From: Thozetella sp. PMI_491
Lineage: Eukaryota > Ascomycota > Sordariomycetes > Chaetosphaeriales > Chaetosphaeriaceae
Assembly: GCA_021432635.1 (NCBI GenBank)
Contig: MU270018.1
Span: 999,579-1,063,578 of the forward strand
Length of the DNA: 64,000 bases
Direction of reading: 5' to 3'
Every line of letters begins with the position of its first letter. Positions within the stretch are counted from its first letter, which is position 1. This document shows positions 11,799 through 23,089 of this stretch, piece after piece. Both the position numbers and the translations under genes were made by a program. The notes below the pieces were generated by a model. The model was given only the letters and a program-made list of their open reading frames with translations, had not been told where the DNA came from and ran no database searches.

Positions 11799-12925
11799 TC
11801 AACTCTTGACCCAAGAGGCGGCGCCCAGCACGAAGATGCACACCAGGACGTCGGACTTAACCGTGCTGAAGATCTGGCTATAGCGCAGCGCGACCTCGAG
11901 ATAGCCCTTGAACGGCGGCGGTAGGAACCCAGCCACCGTCCACAGGATGCCGCCGGGCGGTGCTCTCGTCCGGTCTACGAAGAACCGTGTGGTCAGGAGG
12001 ACGGCCTCCGCCGTGGCAAATGCCCAGAAGAAGTGCTTTGCCTGGAACCCGTTTTCGGGGTCGAGGTTGCTTCCCAACGGAGAGGAGTCGCCGAGCGCGC
12101 CGCGCTCCCGCTGAGCCTTGGTGCCGGTGAAGCCCGCCCAGACCGCGATGTACAGGCCGAGAGCGAGGGCGACGAACGTGTGCAAAAGGCGCCAGAGTGC
12201 CGAATATCGATCGGGGGCGGCGGCCTGTTGCTGCTCCTGGCCCATGTTCATGGGGGGCATCCCGAAGGGGTTGGCGCCTCCAAAGGGGTTTGCGCCTCCG
12301 AAGGGGTTGCTCGCGCCGTCAGGGCCGTTGGGGCCTCTAGCACCGCCCAACATCTGCATCATCATGCGCATCATCGGATCATCGATATCTTCTGCCGCAG
12401 GCATGCCCATGCCAGGGCCGGCGCTGCCGCCTGCTCCGGGAAGGGGTCGGTCGAAGCCAAGCATCATTTGGCGAAGCTGCGCTTCGTTGAGGTTCTGCTC
12501 TGCAGCGCTGGGAGCCGGTGGAACGCGCGCGGTCGTCTGCGGCTGGTAGTAGTGCTGTGATATGTCGACTTCGGCAGGGTCATCGTCTTGCCGCACCTGT
12601 TGCGTCTTCGGCTGCGACGGCGTACCCGCCGGAGTGCTCTCGGTGGAAGCGGAGGCTGGCTGAGGTTCTATGAACTGGTCAGCGAGCTGCAGAGATGCCA
12701 AACAACAGGAGGCTGTATCGTTTCTCTAGGAAACGGGAAACATGGGCGGGGAAGCGGGCGTTGCTCACCTCTTTGCAGACCTCCTCCCAACCCAGTGATC
12801 TTGTTCAGCCGTGAAGTGCCGCCGGCCTTAATCTTTGCCTCGCGGCGTTCCTTCCGCAAACGGGCTTGCTCGGCCGCGCGAGCGGCGGCAGCATCCTCGG
12901 CGCTCATCGACCCAGCTTCCGTCAT
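11799..12925 (-). CDS. GET2: GET complex subunit GET2-like
   Basis: Exon 1 is 12925–12769 and exon 2 is 12667–11799, with a 101-nt intron joined in phase 1; total 341 aa. The N-terminus has a charged helix with RLRKERREAKI, followed by SRLNKITG. This is the cytosolic signature by which Get2-type proteins bind the Get3 ATPase. A low-complexity Gly/Pro/Met linker follows (repeats of NPFGGA). Three hydrophobic segments lie at the C-terminus: LLHTFVALALGLYIAVWAG, FFWAFATAEAVLLTTRFF and DVLVCIFVLGAASW. Together this is the architecture of the ER receptor that inserts tail-anchored proteins. The exact acceptor (TAG before 12667) was chosen because it keeps the frame; a nearby CAG does not. It lies in tandem with SEC31. 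Confidence 0.85.
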
Positions 12926-13455
12926 TGGGGCGTGTCGTTCTGTCAGTTCCGCGCTCAGTGTCGCAACGGCTGTGGCACGAGAGCAAGATTGGTGACGTGC
13001 CGTCTCGTTGGTGGGCGTTTGGTTTGGGGTCGCATAGCCTTATCGCTTATCGCCTGCCACGAAAGCACAGCTTTGAAGTGGGCCAGCCCCTAACCCAAGC
13101 ACCTTACCCAGCTACCACATAGAATGAGGCATGGAAATTCACCTCACATCGTTAGGTAGACAGGGGAAGCTTGGGTTTTCTTAGAGATTCCGGTAGCTTG
13201 AGCAACTAGCTAACAGTAGTTCTCCACGTCATTCAGCACATCCACTCGTTTCACACGTTTTGTAGCCATCTCCTAGCACGATGCCAAGTTCGCGCACATA
13301 GCACCGAAGAGCATCAATACCTCTGGTATCAGACGAACAACAGGGCAGCATGCAAAGTACAACTCATGGTAAAATACGCATCTAGCCTACGCTAATACTT
13401 TTGTCACCCTTGGGCATTCATATACCGTATTCTATGCCACCCCCAGGCGCTTCGT
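12926..13455. other. Promoter of GET2 and 3' flank of SEC31
   Basis: About 530 bases between two genes on the same strand. No independent gene is seen. It should contain the GET2 promoter and the SEC31 5'-distal flank; no specific site is recognised. Confidence 0.4.
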
Positions 13456-16400
13456 CTAAGGCGTGTTCTTGCTCATGGCGATCAGTCGCTTCACTCCGGG
13501 CTATCAAGATCAAGTTAGCAAGGGCACGTTCACTAAAAGACTTCGGCAAGAGATTTACCATCCACTGTCCCAATTCATTCGGCTTTGTCTGGGCGATGTT
13601 GGCCTGAATACCCGCGGCCTCGTCGTAGTTCTTCGCCTCCAGAGCCTGGGCTAGCCGCCCGAGCTCCGTGATCGTGTCGGGAGAGAGAACATCACCGTTG
13701 TTGAGATGGTCATAAAGCAACCCAAGGCGCTTCTCCGTGTCTTTGACCTGTGGTGCGAACGTCGCGGGTGCCTTTTTTGCCACACGCTGCATATCCCGCT
13801 CCAGGGCATCAACTATGTTCTGAACGTTGGCAGAGACTAGAGGTCGACCACCTGCCGGAGATTTGCTCATAGGAGGACCCGAGGCTCGTGGGGGTGGTCC
13901 GAGAGGCGCCTTGTTGGCAGGTGGTGGTCCTGCCGACGGTGGCGGCCCGGTGCGCGGGGGACCTCCGGGAGGTGGGCCGACTGGCGGCCGTCCCGCTTGA
14001 GGAGCCTCGTAAGGCGCAGGAGCATAGTGACCTGGAGCGCCGGTATGTTGCAGGGGGGCAGGAGCATAAGGGTTTGCCGGTGGTGGTCGGGCAGCCGCAG
14101 CAGCAGGTGGTGGGGGCACACCGGCTGGAGGCTGGGCGAACTGCTGCGGCGAGGGCGCGGGCGCGTACCGGTTAGACGGGGGTAGACCAGCTGGAGGAGG
14201 GTTGTAAGGGGATGCCGTCCCAGTCCGCGGAGGAGGAGGCGCGTACGGGTTCGGTGTGGTCGATGCAGCAGGTGGCGGCCCGAGGGGTTGCCCGACTTGT
14301 GGCGGCCCAGCGAGGGGAGAAGCCGTGTTCCGAGGCGGTGCAGACCCCTTGGGCGGTGGGGGCGGTGGTGTAGGAGCGCTTCGTCCGTAGCCACCCATGG
14401 GAGGAGGTGATGTAGGACCGCCCAGGCCTTGGAAGGGAGAGTTGGCTGCGTTGATGCTGGGAGTAGTCTTGCGCGGGGGCTGCCTAGCAACGATCGGCAC
14501 ATCGTTCCATTGGCCCACATCCTTGTTAATCTTCGGCGGAGGAGGGGCAGGACTCTGGCCCGTGTTCCTAGGAGGAGCACCGAAGGGGTTGGGATCGAAG
14601 CTACTAGGGCGGGGGGGACCGTATCCGCCGACAGGGGCAGGCGATGGGTTGTAGCCGGTCTGGGGCGCGTATGGAGAAGGCGAGGGCTGGAACTGGTTGG
14701 CATTGGGCGGAGCATACGGGTTGGGAGCCGGTGTTGGCACCTGCGGCTGGGTGGGCGCCTGGTACGGGTTTACAGGAGCCAGACCAGCAGGCTGGTAAGG
14801 GGCCGGAGTCGGGTAACCCAGAGGCGTCTGGTTCGGCCTTGCGCTTGCCCTGGACGCGGTAGCAGCCTGGCGAGCCGCGGGCTGAGGGGCGGCCCGCTTC
14901 GTGGCGAGCTTGACACGGTTTCTAGCCACCTCAGCGGCCTCATAATTGGCCGGTAGAAGGTCGAGATACTTCTCGGCTACAGCGAGGTGGCCATGAGCAG
15001 CGACAATGTCAGCATACTCGGTATACTTGTCGTACAAAGCCGCAAGCTTCCAGTCCGATGTCAAGTTCTTCTCATTGTCGGTGAACTTTGTAACGTGCCT
15101 GAAGACGGTGACTTTTTCGATAAAGTGCTGCAGGGCGCGAGCGTGGATGGAAAAGGTCGAGTCGTTGCTCGGCTCCTTCAAGCCAGCCTGTTCAGCCTCC
15201 TCGAGCTCGGCGATCCAGATATTGACCACCTTCTCGAGCTTAGAGCTGACTAGGTAGCAGAAAGAGGCGTCCTTCCGGGAGCCACCCTCGAGCACTCGGT
15301 CTCCGAGGCCCTCGCACAGATCGGGGAACTCAGACGGGTCTGCAAACGTGCATAGGGTAGCCATGGTCTCCTTCCAATCCGCGAGATCGGCGTTGTAGAC
15401 GATGTCCCAAAGGTTCTTGGCGACAACGGAGCTCAGAAGCCTTAGGTAGCTGGGTTTCCCCTGTTTCTGCGCAAGATAGGCGCTCTGGACCTTGTCGACG
15501 AGTTCCTTCCCGCCGCAGTTTGCGATGATGAAGGCGTCGGCTATCCTCTCCTCCTTCAAGCAGATGTCTGTGGCCTTCTCAAAGTTGCCGAGGATGAGCG
15601 CCTTGGTGATCTGGTCTTCCAACGCAGTGTTTCCGTCGCTGAGCAGATGAAAGGGGTCGTCTGTCTTGGCACCCTTGTTGGCAGCTAGATCCGAGAGGAA
15701 GTCGCCGTCATCAACATCAGCCCACATGGAGGTGATACGCTTGTGCTGCTTCTTAGCCTCGCCATTGGGCTGCGCATCCTCGGTCGTCTCAGCGGCCGCC
15801 TCGGTCTCCTTCTCCGCTCCATTGTCCTCGGCGCCGTTCGTGTCATCTTTCGGAAAGCCTAGATGCTCAATGATCTTGGTCCGACCGTCCGCATCGCTCA
15901 GGGTTTGAATAGCCCGCCACTCCGCCTTCTCATCATCGGTCTTGGCCTCAGCAATGCGGACTTCACAGATAGCGGCAATGTCACCGTTCTGGAGCTGCTC
16001 TTCAAACTTTTCAGTCGCAGAGCCAATATCGGAGTCCACCGAGAACTGGGATATTTGAATGGTCGACGATCTTGACTGGCCGTCCTTCTTCTTGAACGTG
16101 ACGAGCTTTCCGCCGTACCCGAAAGATACACCGACAGGCCGTTCGAACCACACGGGAGCTTTGGCTAGAGAAAATGCAGCTCCTTGGGGCTGCGTCTGCG
16201 CATTCGTAAAGAAGTCCTCGTCGTTCAAACTGCTCTGCGCAGCAGGTGCGCTCGAGGGGTTGGTGTTCTGGAGCGTTTGTATCGTAATTTTGCCGTCGAA
16301 AGAGGCAGTAGCAGATAGGTTGGGATTGTTAGGATGGAAGCGGGTCAAGAATGTCCAGTTGGTGACCTCCGGGAACTCGCCAAACAGAGTCCCGTTCTGG

Positions 16401-17348
16401 GGGTTCCAGACCAGGGTCCGGTTGTCCTTGCCAGACGACAACAGCAGGTCAGGGTCCTGCGGGCACCACGATAGAGAGAGCACGCCTTGGCTGTGCCCCT
16501 GAAGCGTCTTCTCGGGCGCATTCGAGTTCCTCAAATCCCAGAGGAGGATGGCCGGGGTGTTGTCGTCCGGGGTGGCCGTCATGAGCTTGGTCGAGTTGTT
16601 GGGGTCCCACGCGATAGCACTGACTGGCTTGCGGTTGTTGTTCAATGTCAAAGATGCCTTCTTGGTCTTCAAGTCCCAGACCGTCACGAAGCCGCCAGCG
16701 CCGCCTGTGGCGAGGATGTTGGCCACTTTTCTGTTCCATGCTACGACCTCGATGTCATCCGAGCGGGCAGCAGCCGTGCCAAGGCGGAATGGGGTCGAGA
16801 TGTCGTTGATGTCCCATATGTAGAGCTCACCCTTCGCTCCGGCTGTAGCGAGGATCTGGGGGCGGATGGGGTTGAACTGTAGTGATTTGATAGCTCCGGT
16901 GTGCTTCGTCGTGCGGGACATCAGTGCGTCCTCCTTGCCCTCGATCAGCTTCTCGGCATCCCACAGGTCGAGCGAGCCGTTCTCGGTGGCACCGGCGATG
17001 ATTCCGCGGGGGTGATCGTCGCTAGGCGGGCCCCAGGCGAGGTCATAGAATCTACGGCGAGAGGTGAGCGCATGTCCAAGGGGTAGCTCGAGAAGGGCAT
17101 TGGGCTGCCTTCTGCAAAAGGGCAAGCCAGGGAGCATACCTGGATTCAGCGCTGACGCTGAGGATGGGCTGTAACTCCAAGCCCTGTTCCGGGCTATCCA
17201 AGTTGAGGTCCCAGAGCTCAAGCTTGGTCTCGTCCGAGAAGTCGGCATCTACTGCGCCAGCGCGAGTACCGGTGACGAGCAGCGGCTTGGCTGCGCCGGG
17301 CGACCACGCAAAGGCGGCGGTGCGCGGGATGTCACGCAGGCGCACCAT
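13456..17348 (-). CDS. SEC31: COPII outer-coat protein SEC31
   Basis: Three exons (17348–17140, 17051–13559, 13500–13456) give 1248 aa. The N-terminal 330 residues form WD40 repeats ([48 protein letters not shown]), the propeller that builds the COPII cage with SEC13. An alpha-solenoid follows (about 500–800). Then comes a Pro/Gly-rich linker of some 300 residues that in this family recruits SEC23 and stimulates SAR1 GTPase. A C-terminal helical domain ends the protein. The last intron (13558–13501) matters: reading through gives a longer unfamiliar tail, whereas splicing yields [17 protein letters not shown], matching the usual fungal ending; a ctaac branch site supports it. The first exon starts [18 protein letters not shown], typical of the family. 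Confidence 0.95.
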
Positions 17349-17948
17349 GGTCGTCGGCGGTCGATGTTCGAGTTGAGGCGGCAAAAGAAGGTGAGCCGAG
17401 GAGGGGATGTAGGAACGACGCAATGGCTCTGGTAGGTTGGCCAACTTGCAAAAGCCAGAAATCCAGATGCCAGATGGCTTCCCACAACTGCTGCGTGGCA
17501 GGGGCACCTCTGGTGCTGCGCACAGACCATGCCACCGACTGTCGGGCCCTCCCTCTTATCGATAGGCTGGCGCCCGTGGTTTCAACCCCACCAGGATTTG
17601 TAGTTAGCAGTTCAAGTGAGCAAGTGAGCAAGGAATTAAGAATAGCCAGCCTAGCAGCTAAGGTAGCCTAGCATCGAGCCAGTCGCCGGTCAACAGCACC
17701 ACCGGGGCGCGTCTGGAGAAAGTTTGGGAGGGAGTCAAGCAGGAATTCAAGGCATAGGTATTCGGTTTGCATCAGCGTTATACTCTACTGTTACTTCGAT
17801 TGCCTTCTTTGAGACAGGCTCGCGCAAACCAACGGAACTACAAGGCGTCGACGGCCAATCATCTCTGAGAGTGAAAACCTCGTGGCTCGACCGTCAACTT
17901 TCATCTCAAGCGGCGAGACAGACCCAACAACAGAGCCCAGCCGCCAGG
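17349..17948. other. Divergent promoter between SEC31 and the RRM protein gene
   Basis: A 600-base head-to-head intergenic region, so both promoters must lie here. The frame of the RRM gene is open upstream to 17724, but I treat that as 5' UTR because the family start MSDAARWK is at 17949. No defined site is recognised. Confidence 0.5.
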
Positions 17949-18459
17949 ATGTCGGACGCGGCTCGCTGGAAAGCAACCATTCACGTACGTGGCTTGGCGA
18001 CGGCGGTCACAGCCGTGAATATCCACGATGCTTTCATACCTTTCGGGGAGATCGCCGATGTCTCTCTGCCCAAGAACGAGAACCCGAACTCGACCGAGCC
18101 TCACCGGGGATTCGCGTACGTCGAGTTCGAGGATGCCGATGATGCTAAGGAGGCTATCGACAACATGGACCAGTCGGAGCTCTTTGGCCGTGTGATCAAG
18201 GTTGCTGCGGCAAAGGCGCCGAAGAACCCTAACGAAGGGCTCGGCAGCACAACAGCGGTGTGGGAGCAGGTGAGTTCAAACAGTCACCCTTTTCTCTGTT
18301 CCCCGACGCTGACGATAGCTATAGGAGAGCTGGTTGGAGAAGAAAGCTGCCGAGGAGGAGGAAAGGCTGGCCAAAGAGGAAGAGGGGGGCGAGTCAAGAG
18401 CCGACGACCCCATGCAAGGCCTCGAAGGGCTGGACGTCGCTGGGCCCAAACCGGAGTGA
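17949..18459 (+). CDS. RRM protein related to the cyclophilin E (PPIE) RNA-binding domain
   Basis: Two exons, 17949–18269 and 18325–18459 (phase 0, 55-nt intron), give 151 aa. Residues 9–90 form one RNA-recognition motif: RNP2-like TIHVRGLAT and RNP1 RGFAYVEF, with the helix DAKEAIDNMDQSEL. The motif resembles the RRM of the spliceosomal cyclophilin E, but no cyclophilin domain follows. The tail is a short charged coil (EKKAAEEEERLAKEEE). A role in nuclear RNA processing is likely by family; no specific target can be inferred. The donor GTGAGT at 18270 is strong, and reading through it gives an unrelated basic tail. Confidence 0.85.
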
Positions 18460-19011
18460 AGGAGATCTATTCGCTCCACGAGATCCACGGGCTCGACTTC
18501 CCTGGAGCTGCTCGAGTCGAAAGGCCGCTCTATGCTACTGGCCAGGTCTCAGAAGTACCTCGGCTCTCCTGACATAAAAGCCGGCAAGATCTGATACCGG
18601 GCAGGACGTGTCACGATAATCGTATGGCGGCATAGGTAGCTTTTGGCGTTGGGGCAAGGTGGAAAAGGAATTGGGCTCAGCTACCTCGGATACCCGAGGT
18701 AATTATCATTTACGGCTGCGAACGCTCTTGTACCACAGCGAAGCGGGTGGAAGCGGGCTGCGCATGGCGAATTCTGTCAACAAACCTTATCGACGTGTTC
18801 TCACTTTTCAAAGTCACGTCCATGTGTCGGGGCCGTCGCGGTATAGATTTTCAACTGCTATTTGGCACATCTAGGAGAGACAAGGAAAGGGAAAGCCCAT
18901 CGGATCAATGCAGACTTCCTCGAGAGGTTCATATACACGGTTTCCCATCTAGATCTAAACGCCCCGGAACACGTCGCTTCCTCTCCTTTTCCTCCGTCAA
19001 CCTTTGATCTT
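18460..19011. other. Intergenic region between convergent genes
   Basis: 3' flanks of the RRM gene (+) and the MLRQ-like gene (−). No gene is supported. Confidence 0.4.
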
Positions 19012-19527
19012 TTAGTGCTCCTCCTTGGCGTGGTGATCGCCGTGCCCGGCACTGTCGGCGGCACGGTTCTGGCGCTTGAGGCGGATTGTCTTATCGACGA
19101 CCAGGTGACGAGCGATGGAGTAGCTCGCAGCGATGACGGCAAAGCCGACGACGACGCCTAGGAGCTGTCAGTGGCTAGGACGGTGTCACGGTATGGGGTG
19201 GACACTCACCGAGAGGAATCAGCTCAGGAGGGATTTTACGCAGGCGCCTGAGACGCTGGGAGACGGTGTGGGCTGTTAAAAAGGTAAGTCAGCAACAGAA
19301 CGGACTAGCTATATTCCAATTGAGGTGGTACGATGCCGGTTCGGCACGCATATCGGGGTGGACCGTCGGTAGATGGGCGTCAACGTACCGCTCTGCTCCT
19401 CATTCTGCGCTTGGGTCAATGGCTGCACCAACGGCAAACGGGGGAAGGACAGATCGGGACTCACCGGCACCGGCCGCATCACGCGGGCCGTGGGGCGGAA
19501 CGTTCTCAGGGCTCGAGTAGCGTACAT
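19012..19527 (-). CDS. Small mitochondrial B12D/MLRQ (NDUFA4-like) protein
   Basis: Four exons, 19527–19465, 19404–19389, 19272–19210 and 19157–19012, sum to 288 nt and encode 95 aa. The second exon is only 16 nt. All junctions have GT–AG borders and the phases fit. The N-terminus is basic and Arg-rich (MYATRALRTFRPTARVMRP), like a mitochondrial presequence. One transmembrane segment follows (LIPLGVVVGFAVIAASYS), then DKTIRLKRQ and a His/Lys/Glu tail. The pattern IPPELIPLG + TM + D-x-T-x-RL-x-RQ fits the MLRQ/B12D family of small respiratory-chain subunits. Its divergent neighbour is COX12, another respiratory subunit. I recognise the family but not a specific subunit name. Confidence 0.75.
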
Positions 19528-19841
19528 GATGCCGTAGTCAGCAAGGGTGGAGGGGAGATGGTCTGTTTTGCGGAGGAAAAATGAGGTGACCACCGGAGGG
19601 AAGCTTGTCAATTGGAAGGTCGTCATTCGAGCTGTGTGAGCGGCGGAGCTCGGTTCAGCAGGTTGGTGCCTGAGGCACTCCGATAATCGAATGATCGCGG
19701 CCCACTCAGCAACCTCCGAATGCTCCCACCCTTTCACCTGACTTGAACAGCTCCCTCGACCTTCAAACCACGCACCCGAACCGTCAGCCATTGAGCCCGC
19801 ATAACCCCTCCGAGCCGCCCGCCCGATTGAAAATCGCCAAA
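19528..19841. promoter_or_regulatory. Shared 314-bp divergent promoter of two respiratory genes
   Basis: Only 314 bases separate the start codons of the MLRQ-like gene (−, 19527) and COX12 (+, 19842). Both UTRs and both promoters must fit here, so a bidirectional promoter is likely. I do not recognise a specific binding site. Confidence 0.5.
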
Positions 19842-20405
19842 ATGTCTGACGAGGACCGTGTTACCAAGCCCTTCAAGTTCGTCACTGGTACGGGATGACT
19901 CTGAAAATTGCCTCGGCAATCACCCTGCGATTGTTCTTTGTATGCTAACCTCTCGGCAGCTGGTATGCATCAAATCCCTCCTCCTAGGCGGCCGGTCGGC
20001 CTGCGACGCCTCGAGACGGCGAAGAGAACGCCGCGGATCAATTGATGGGAGCCCGAGACTCTAACCCGAGACGCAATTTTTAGGTGTCGACGCTCGCTTC
20101 CCGAACACCAACCAGACCAAGCACTGCTGGCAGAACTACGTCGACTACCACAAGTGCATCCTTGCCAAGGGCGAGGACTTTGCTCCTTGCCGCCAGGTCA
20201 GTCGCGGCGTCGGACGCAGAACCGGGGAATGATGCTAAAAGAGATGTAGTTCTGGCTCGCCTACCGCTCCCTTTGCCCCAGCGGATGGTACCAGCGGTGG
20301 GACGAGCAGCGCGGTACGAACAAGATAACCCCCCTTCGGCATCTCGCCGGAACAACTGCTGACATATCTACAGAGTCCGGAAACTTCCCTGTCCGCTTGG
20401 AGTAG
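19842..20405 (+). CDS. COX12: Cytochrome c oxidase subunit VIb (Cox12)
   Basis: Five exons in my model: 19842–19887, 19960–19962, 20084–20196, 20250–20313 and 20374–20405. They total 258 nt and 85 aa. The twin cysteine motifs are intact: C-x9-C in HCWQNYVDYHKC and C-x10-C in PCRQFWLAYRSLC. These form the CHCH fold oxidised in the intermembrane space. WYQRWDEQR and the ending SGNFPVRLE are also family-typical. Exon 2 is the single codon-length CTG. It is preceded by a gctaac branch site and CAG, and followed by GTATGC. Including it gives VTAGVDARF; skipping it would still be in frame and give VTGVDARF. Cox12 sits on the intermembrane-space face of complex IV and helps dimerisation. Confidence 0.9.
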
Positions 20406-20923
20406 ACGGAAATGGCGTAGGACGGGAGTCTTAGAGGGGGGAGAGCTGGCAAACCTGTACTAGAATTGTTCACCAATTGGGGGTAGGACTGCACATAGAG
20501 AATCCGGGAAGACAATGCTATTCTGCCTCCTGCTCCTACGAGGCCTATAGTCGGTGGATTGTTTCAAAACACCTGTGTCGTAGTGAACTTGAACTTGAAA
20601 AGTCGCGTGTCCGTCCGCCCGATAGAGTGATGTTCTGCCTTTCATACGTACCTTTATCCCAAACACGTAGGCCCTCGGAAGAAATGCAAGGGAAGGATAG
20701 GAACGTGGTGAGAATAAAGATATGCGGTATGGAACGTTGATAAGCCATTCTGATGGGCTTGGAAGATAACGAGGGTAAGGCGTTTTGATATGTTGACAAG
20801 GTCCCTTTTCACGGCTCTAGAATTTTGATAAAAATTTGGTATCACGTCCTAAACTACCGGCTACCCGCTTTCCTGAACGCCCCAATAAACTAGCTATACA
20901 TAAAGTACCTGTCCCAAAGACGC
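20406..20923. other. Intergenic region between convergent genes
   Basis: 3' flanks of COX12 (+) and SDE2 (−). Nothing else is recognised; frames under 90 aa lack family resemblance. Confidence 0.4.
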
Positions 20924-21781
20924 TTATTTCTTGGACTTCTCGTCCTCGTCCTCTTCGTCGGAGCTCATGAACTCGTCATCTTCGTCGAAGCCGAAGAAAG
21001 ACCGGCTCTTGCCTTTGTCCTTCGCCACGGGTTCCGACGGCGGCGTGCTGGCCTTGGAGCTGCTTCCCTCCTCGGGCTCGTCCTCTTCCATGATAGCATC
21101 CTTGCTGGCTTCCGTTGAGTTTGAATCGTGAGACTTGCCCAGGAGGTTGTCTTGGTAGTTGCCTGTCTTCATTGCAGCAAGGACCGCTCCGCGCGTCCGC
21201 TCGCCCGTCTCTTCCTTGTCTTCGACCCATTTCCCGTCGAGCCGACCCTTGTTGCCGTGCTTGATTTCCTCCTGCTTGCGCTCCGTCATGTCAACGATCT
21301 CCTGCCATCGCTTCCTACGCTTCTCCTTCTCCTTGCGGTCCATTTCGGGCTTGATGGCTAGATACTCTGCGAGGGCTTTTGCCTCGTTGACAGTTCGTAT
21401 GCGGCGGCCGTCTAGGTTCCTGCTGGAGCCGTTCTCGTCGCCTCCTTGGTTCTTCTTCTTCTTGGACATGCGGCCTCCGGCGGCTCGGAGCTGAGAGCCG
21501 AAACCGCCCTTGCCACCACAGAGAGGGACTGAGAGTCGGAGCGAGAGGAAGTCATCTTCGGCCGCGGAAAGTAGGTCCGACAGGGGAGTATCTGACCGGG
21601 CTGGGAGTTGTTTATTTGATAGTGTTGTGAGCAGTAGCCGTCCGGTGTCTGGGAGCCGGCTGTCGATCTCTTGTCGAAGCTCGGAGATGGTAGTTGACGG
21701 CGGGACCGGGAGAGAAAGAGTCGCAGGCAGCCCAGTACCAGCGAAGCTGGTGATGAGAACATTGATCCTGCTCGGCGCCAT
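20924..21781 (-). CDS. SDE2: SDE2-like ubiquitin-fold pre-mRNA splicing / genome stability factor
   Basis: A single exon of 285 aa. The N-terminus (1–90) is a ubiquitin-like fold ending in [16 protein letters not shown]; the Gly-Gly at 89–90 followed by Lys is the site where Sde2 precursors are cut by deubiquitinases, freeing a C-terminal fragment that begins with Lys. The conserved segment after the cut (MSKKKKNQ, then [21 protein letters not shown]) matches the Sde2 domain. A charged coiled coil ([19 protein letters not shown]) and an acidic tail rich in Glu, Asp and Ser follow. In fission yeast the processed form joins the spliceosome and promotes excision of selected introns. That is notable here because several genes in this window have very unusual exons, though no link is shown. 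Confidence 0.9.
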   Translation of the reverse strand: MAPSRINVLITSFAGTGLPATLSLPVPPSTTISELRQEIDSRLPDTGRLLLTTLSNKQLPARSDTPLSDLLSAAEDDFLSLRLSVPLCGGKGGFGSQLRAAGGRMSKKKKNQGGDENGSSRNLDGRRIRTVNEAKALAEYLAIKPEMDRKEKEKRRKRWQEIVDMTERKQEEIKHGNKGRLDGKWVEDKEETGERTRGAVLAAMKTGNYQDNLLGKSHDSNSTEASKDAIMEEDEPEEGSSSKASTPPSEPVAKDKGKSRSFFGFDEDDEFMSSDEEDEDEKSKK

Positions 21782-22238
21782 GTTTGGATGTTGAACCGTT
21801 AAGATGTCGGGAGGATTTGGGACAGAGGAGTCGAAAAGCCGTGAGGGAGGACCGAGGCCGTCTTAGGGACTATGCAGAGCACCTCTATTATGGATGGCGT
21901 AAGTGACAAGTCCTACTGACAGATTCGGCGTGGCGATATCTCGAGTTGTTGTTATCGCGACAGCAGGTGGCGGGCTGGCTACGATAAAGTCTTTGAGGCT
22001 GCAGGCGGCAGGCGGGCTGGCTTGGCTTCGGCGCCAGCTTATGTAACCAGCACGAGCAGGGATGCACTGGGGGTCCCTCCACCCCCACTTTTTCCAACCC
22101 TAGCGGATTTTGGGTCGACAGAAAGCCCTCCTCCACACAAAGGTCATCAATTTCGACCTACCTTGAAATTTGACCCGAGAGGAGCATCTCAGCTTTGCCA
22201 AACAAGAACATCACCGCGAAGCGAAAACAACCGCCAAG
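21782..22238. other. Divergent promoter between SDE2 and the eS10 gene
   Basis: 457 bases lie between start codons in head-to-head orientation. The eS10 side (22120–22238) should hold a short pyrimidine-containing leader. No discrete site is assigned. Confidence 0.45.
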
Positions 22239-23089
22239 ATGCTTATTCCCAAGGCTGACCGAAAGGCGATCCATGAGGTTCGTCAATTTTCTCTCCTCTC
22301 GGCATTGGAAGAAGGATTGCTGCAAGGACGCGCGAGCGCTCGTCTCATGCAGACGGTCCTCGGGAGAGTGGTATCACGACGAGATTCATGCTAACTCTGC
22401 TTGCAGTACCTCTTCCGTGAGGGTGTCATGGTCGCTGCTAAGAAGTACGTTACCCCCCGGCGCTCCGATACTCCAACCGTCCTCAGAGTCTATCCCGCAC
22501 CGCTACGACGATCGTCTCTCCTATGGCAACCCGGACACACGGCGCAGGAAATACTAACATTCTGCGTTCTAGCTACGAGATCACCCACGAGATCGGCGTC
22601 CGCAACCTCTTTGTCATCAAGGCCTGCCAGTCGCTGACCTCGCGCGGCTACGTCAAGACCCAATTCTCGTGGCAATACTACTACTACACCCTGACTCCTG
22701 AGGGTCTCGACTACCTCCGGGAGTGGCTGCACCTCCCCGCCGAGATCGTCCCCGCCACCCACATCAAGCAGCAGCGGTCGCACGCGCCCCCCCGTGGCAT
22801 GCTCGGCGACGAGCGCGGCGAGCGGAGGTTCGGCGGCCGTGGTCGTGGTGACCGTGGCGACCGTGGCGACCGGGAGGGTGGCTACCGGCGTCGGGATGCC
22901 GGTGAGGGCGGCAAGGAGGGCGGTGCTCCTGGCGACTTCGCTCCTCAGTTGTAAGTGGCCCCATGAATCTGATCTGGCGGAGAAGGCGTGGAGATTTGAG
23001 ACGAAGTTTGTGAGTTGCTAACTCGGAGACACAGCCGTGGTGGATTTGGCCGTGGCCGTGGCCGTGGCGGCGACGCTCCCCCGTCATAA
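22239..23089 (+). CDS. 40S ribosomal protein S10 (eS10)
   Basis: Four exons, 22239–22277, 22407–22444, 22573–22950 and 23035–23089, total 510 nt and 169 aa. The start [26 protein letters not shown] is the conserved eS10 N-terminus. The core [20 protein letters not shown] is followed by a winged-helix-like domain ([21 protein letters not shown], split here for length: SWQYYYYTL then [12 protein letters not shown]). The C-terminus is a flexible Arg/Gly-rich tail ([16 protein letters not shown], ending [13 protein letters not shown]) that contacts rRNA. Early introns clustered at the 5' end are typical of fungal ribosomal protein genes. It is a structural component of the small-subunit head near the mRNA entry side. 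Confidence 0.95.

Noticed and set aside
12576-13003. Plus-strand frames antisense to GET2
   Set aside because: They mirror the GET2 exons; the minus strand carries the RERR-type motif and three membrane helices.
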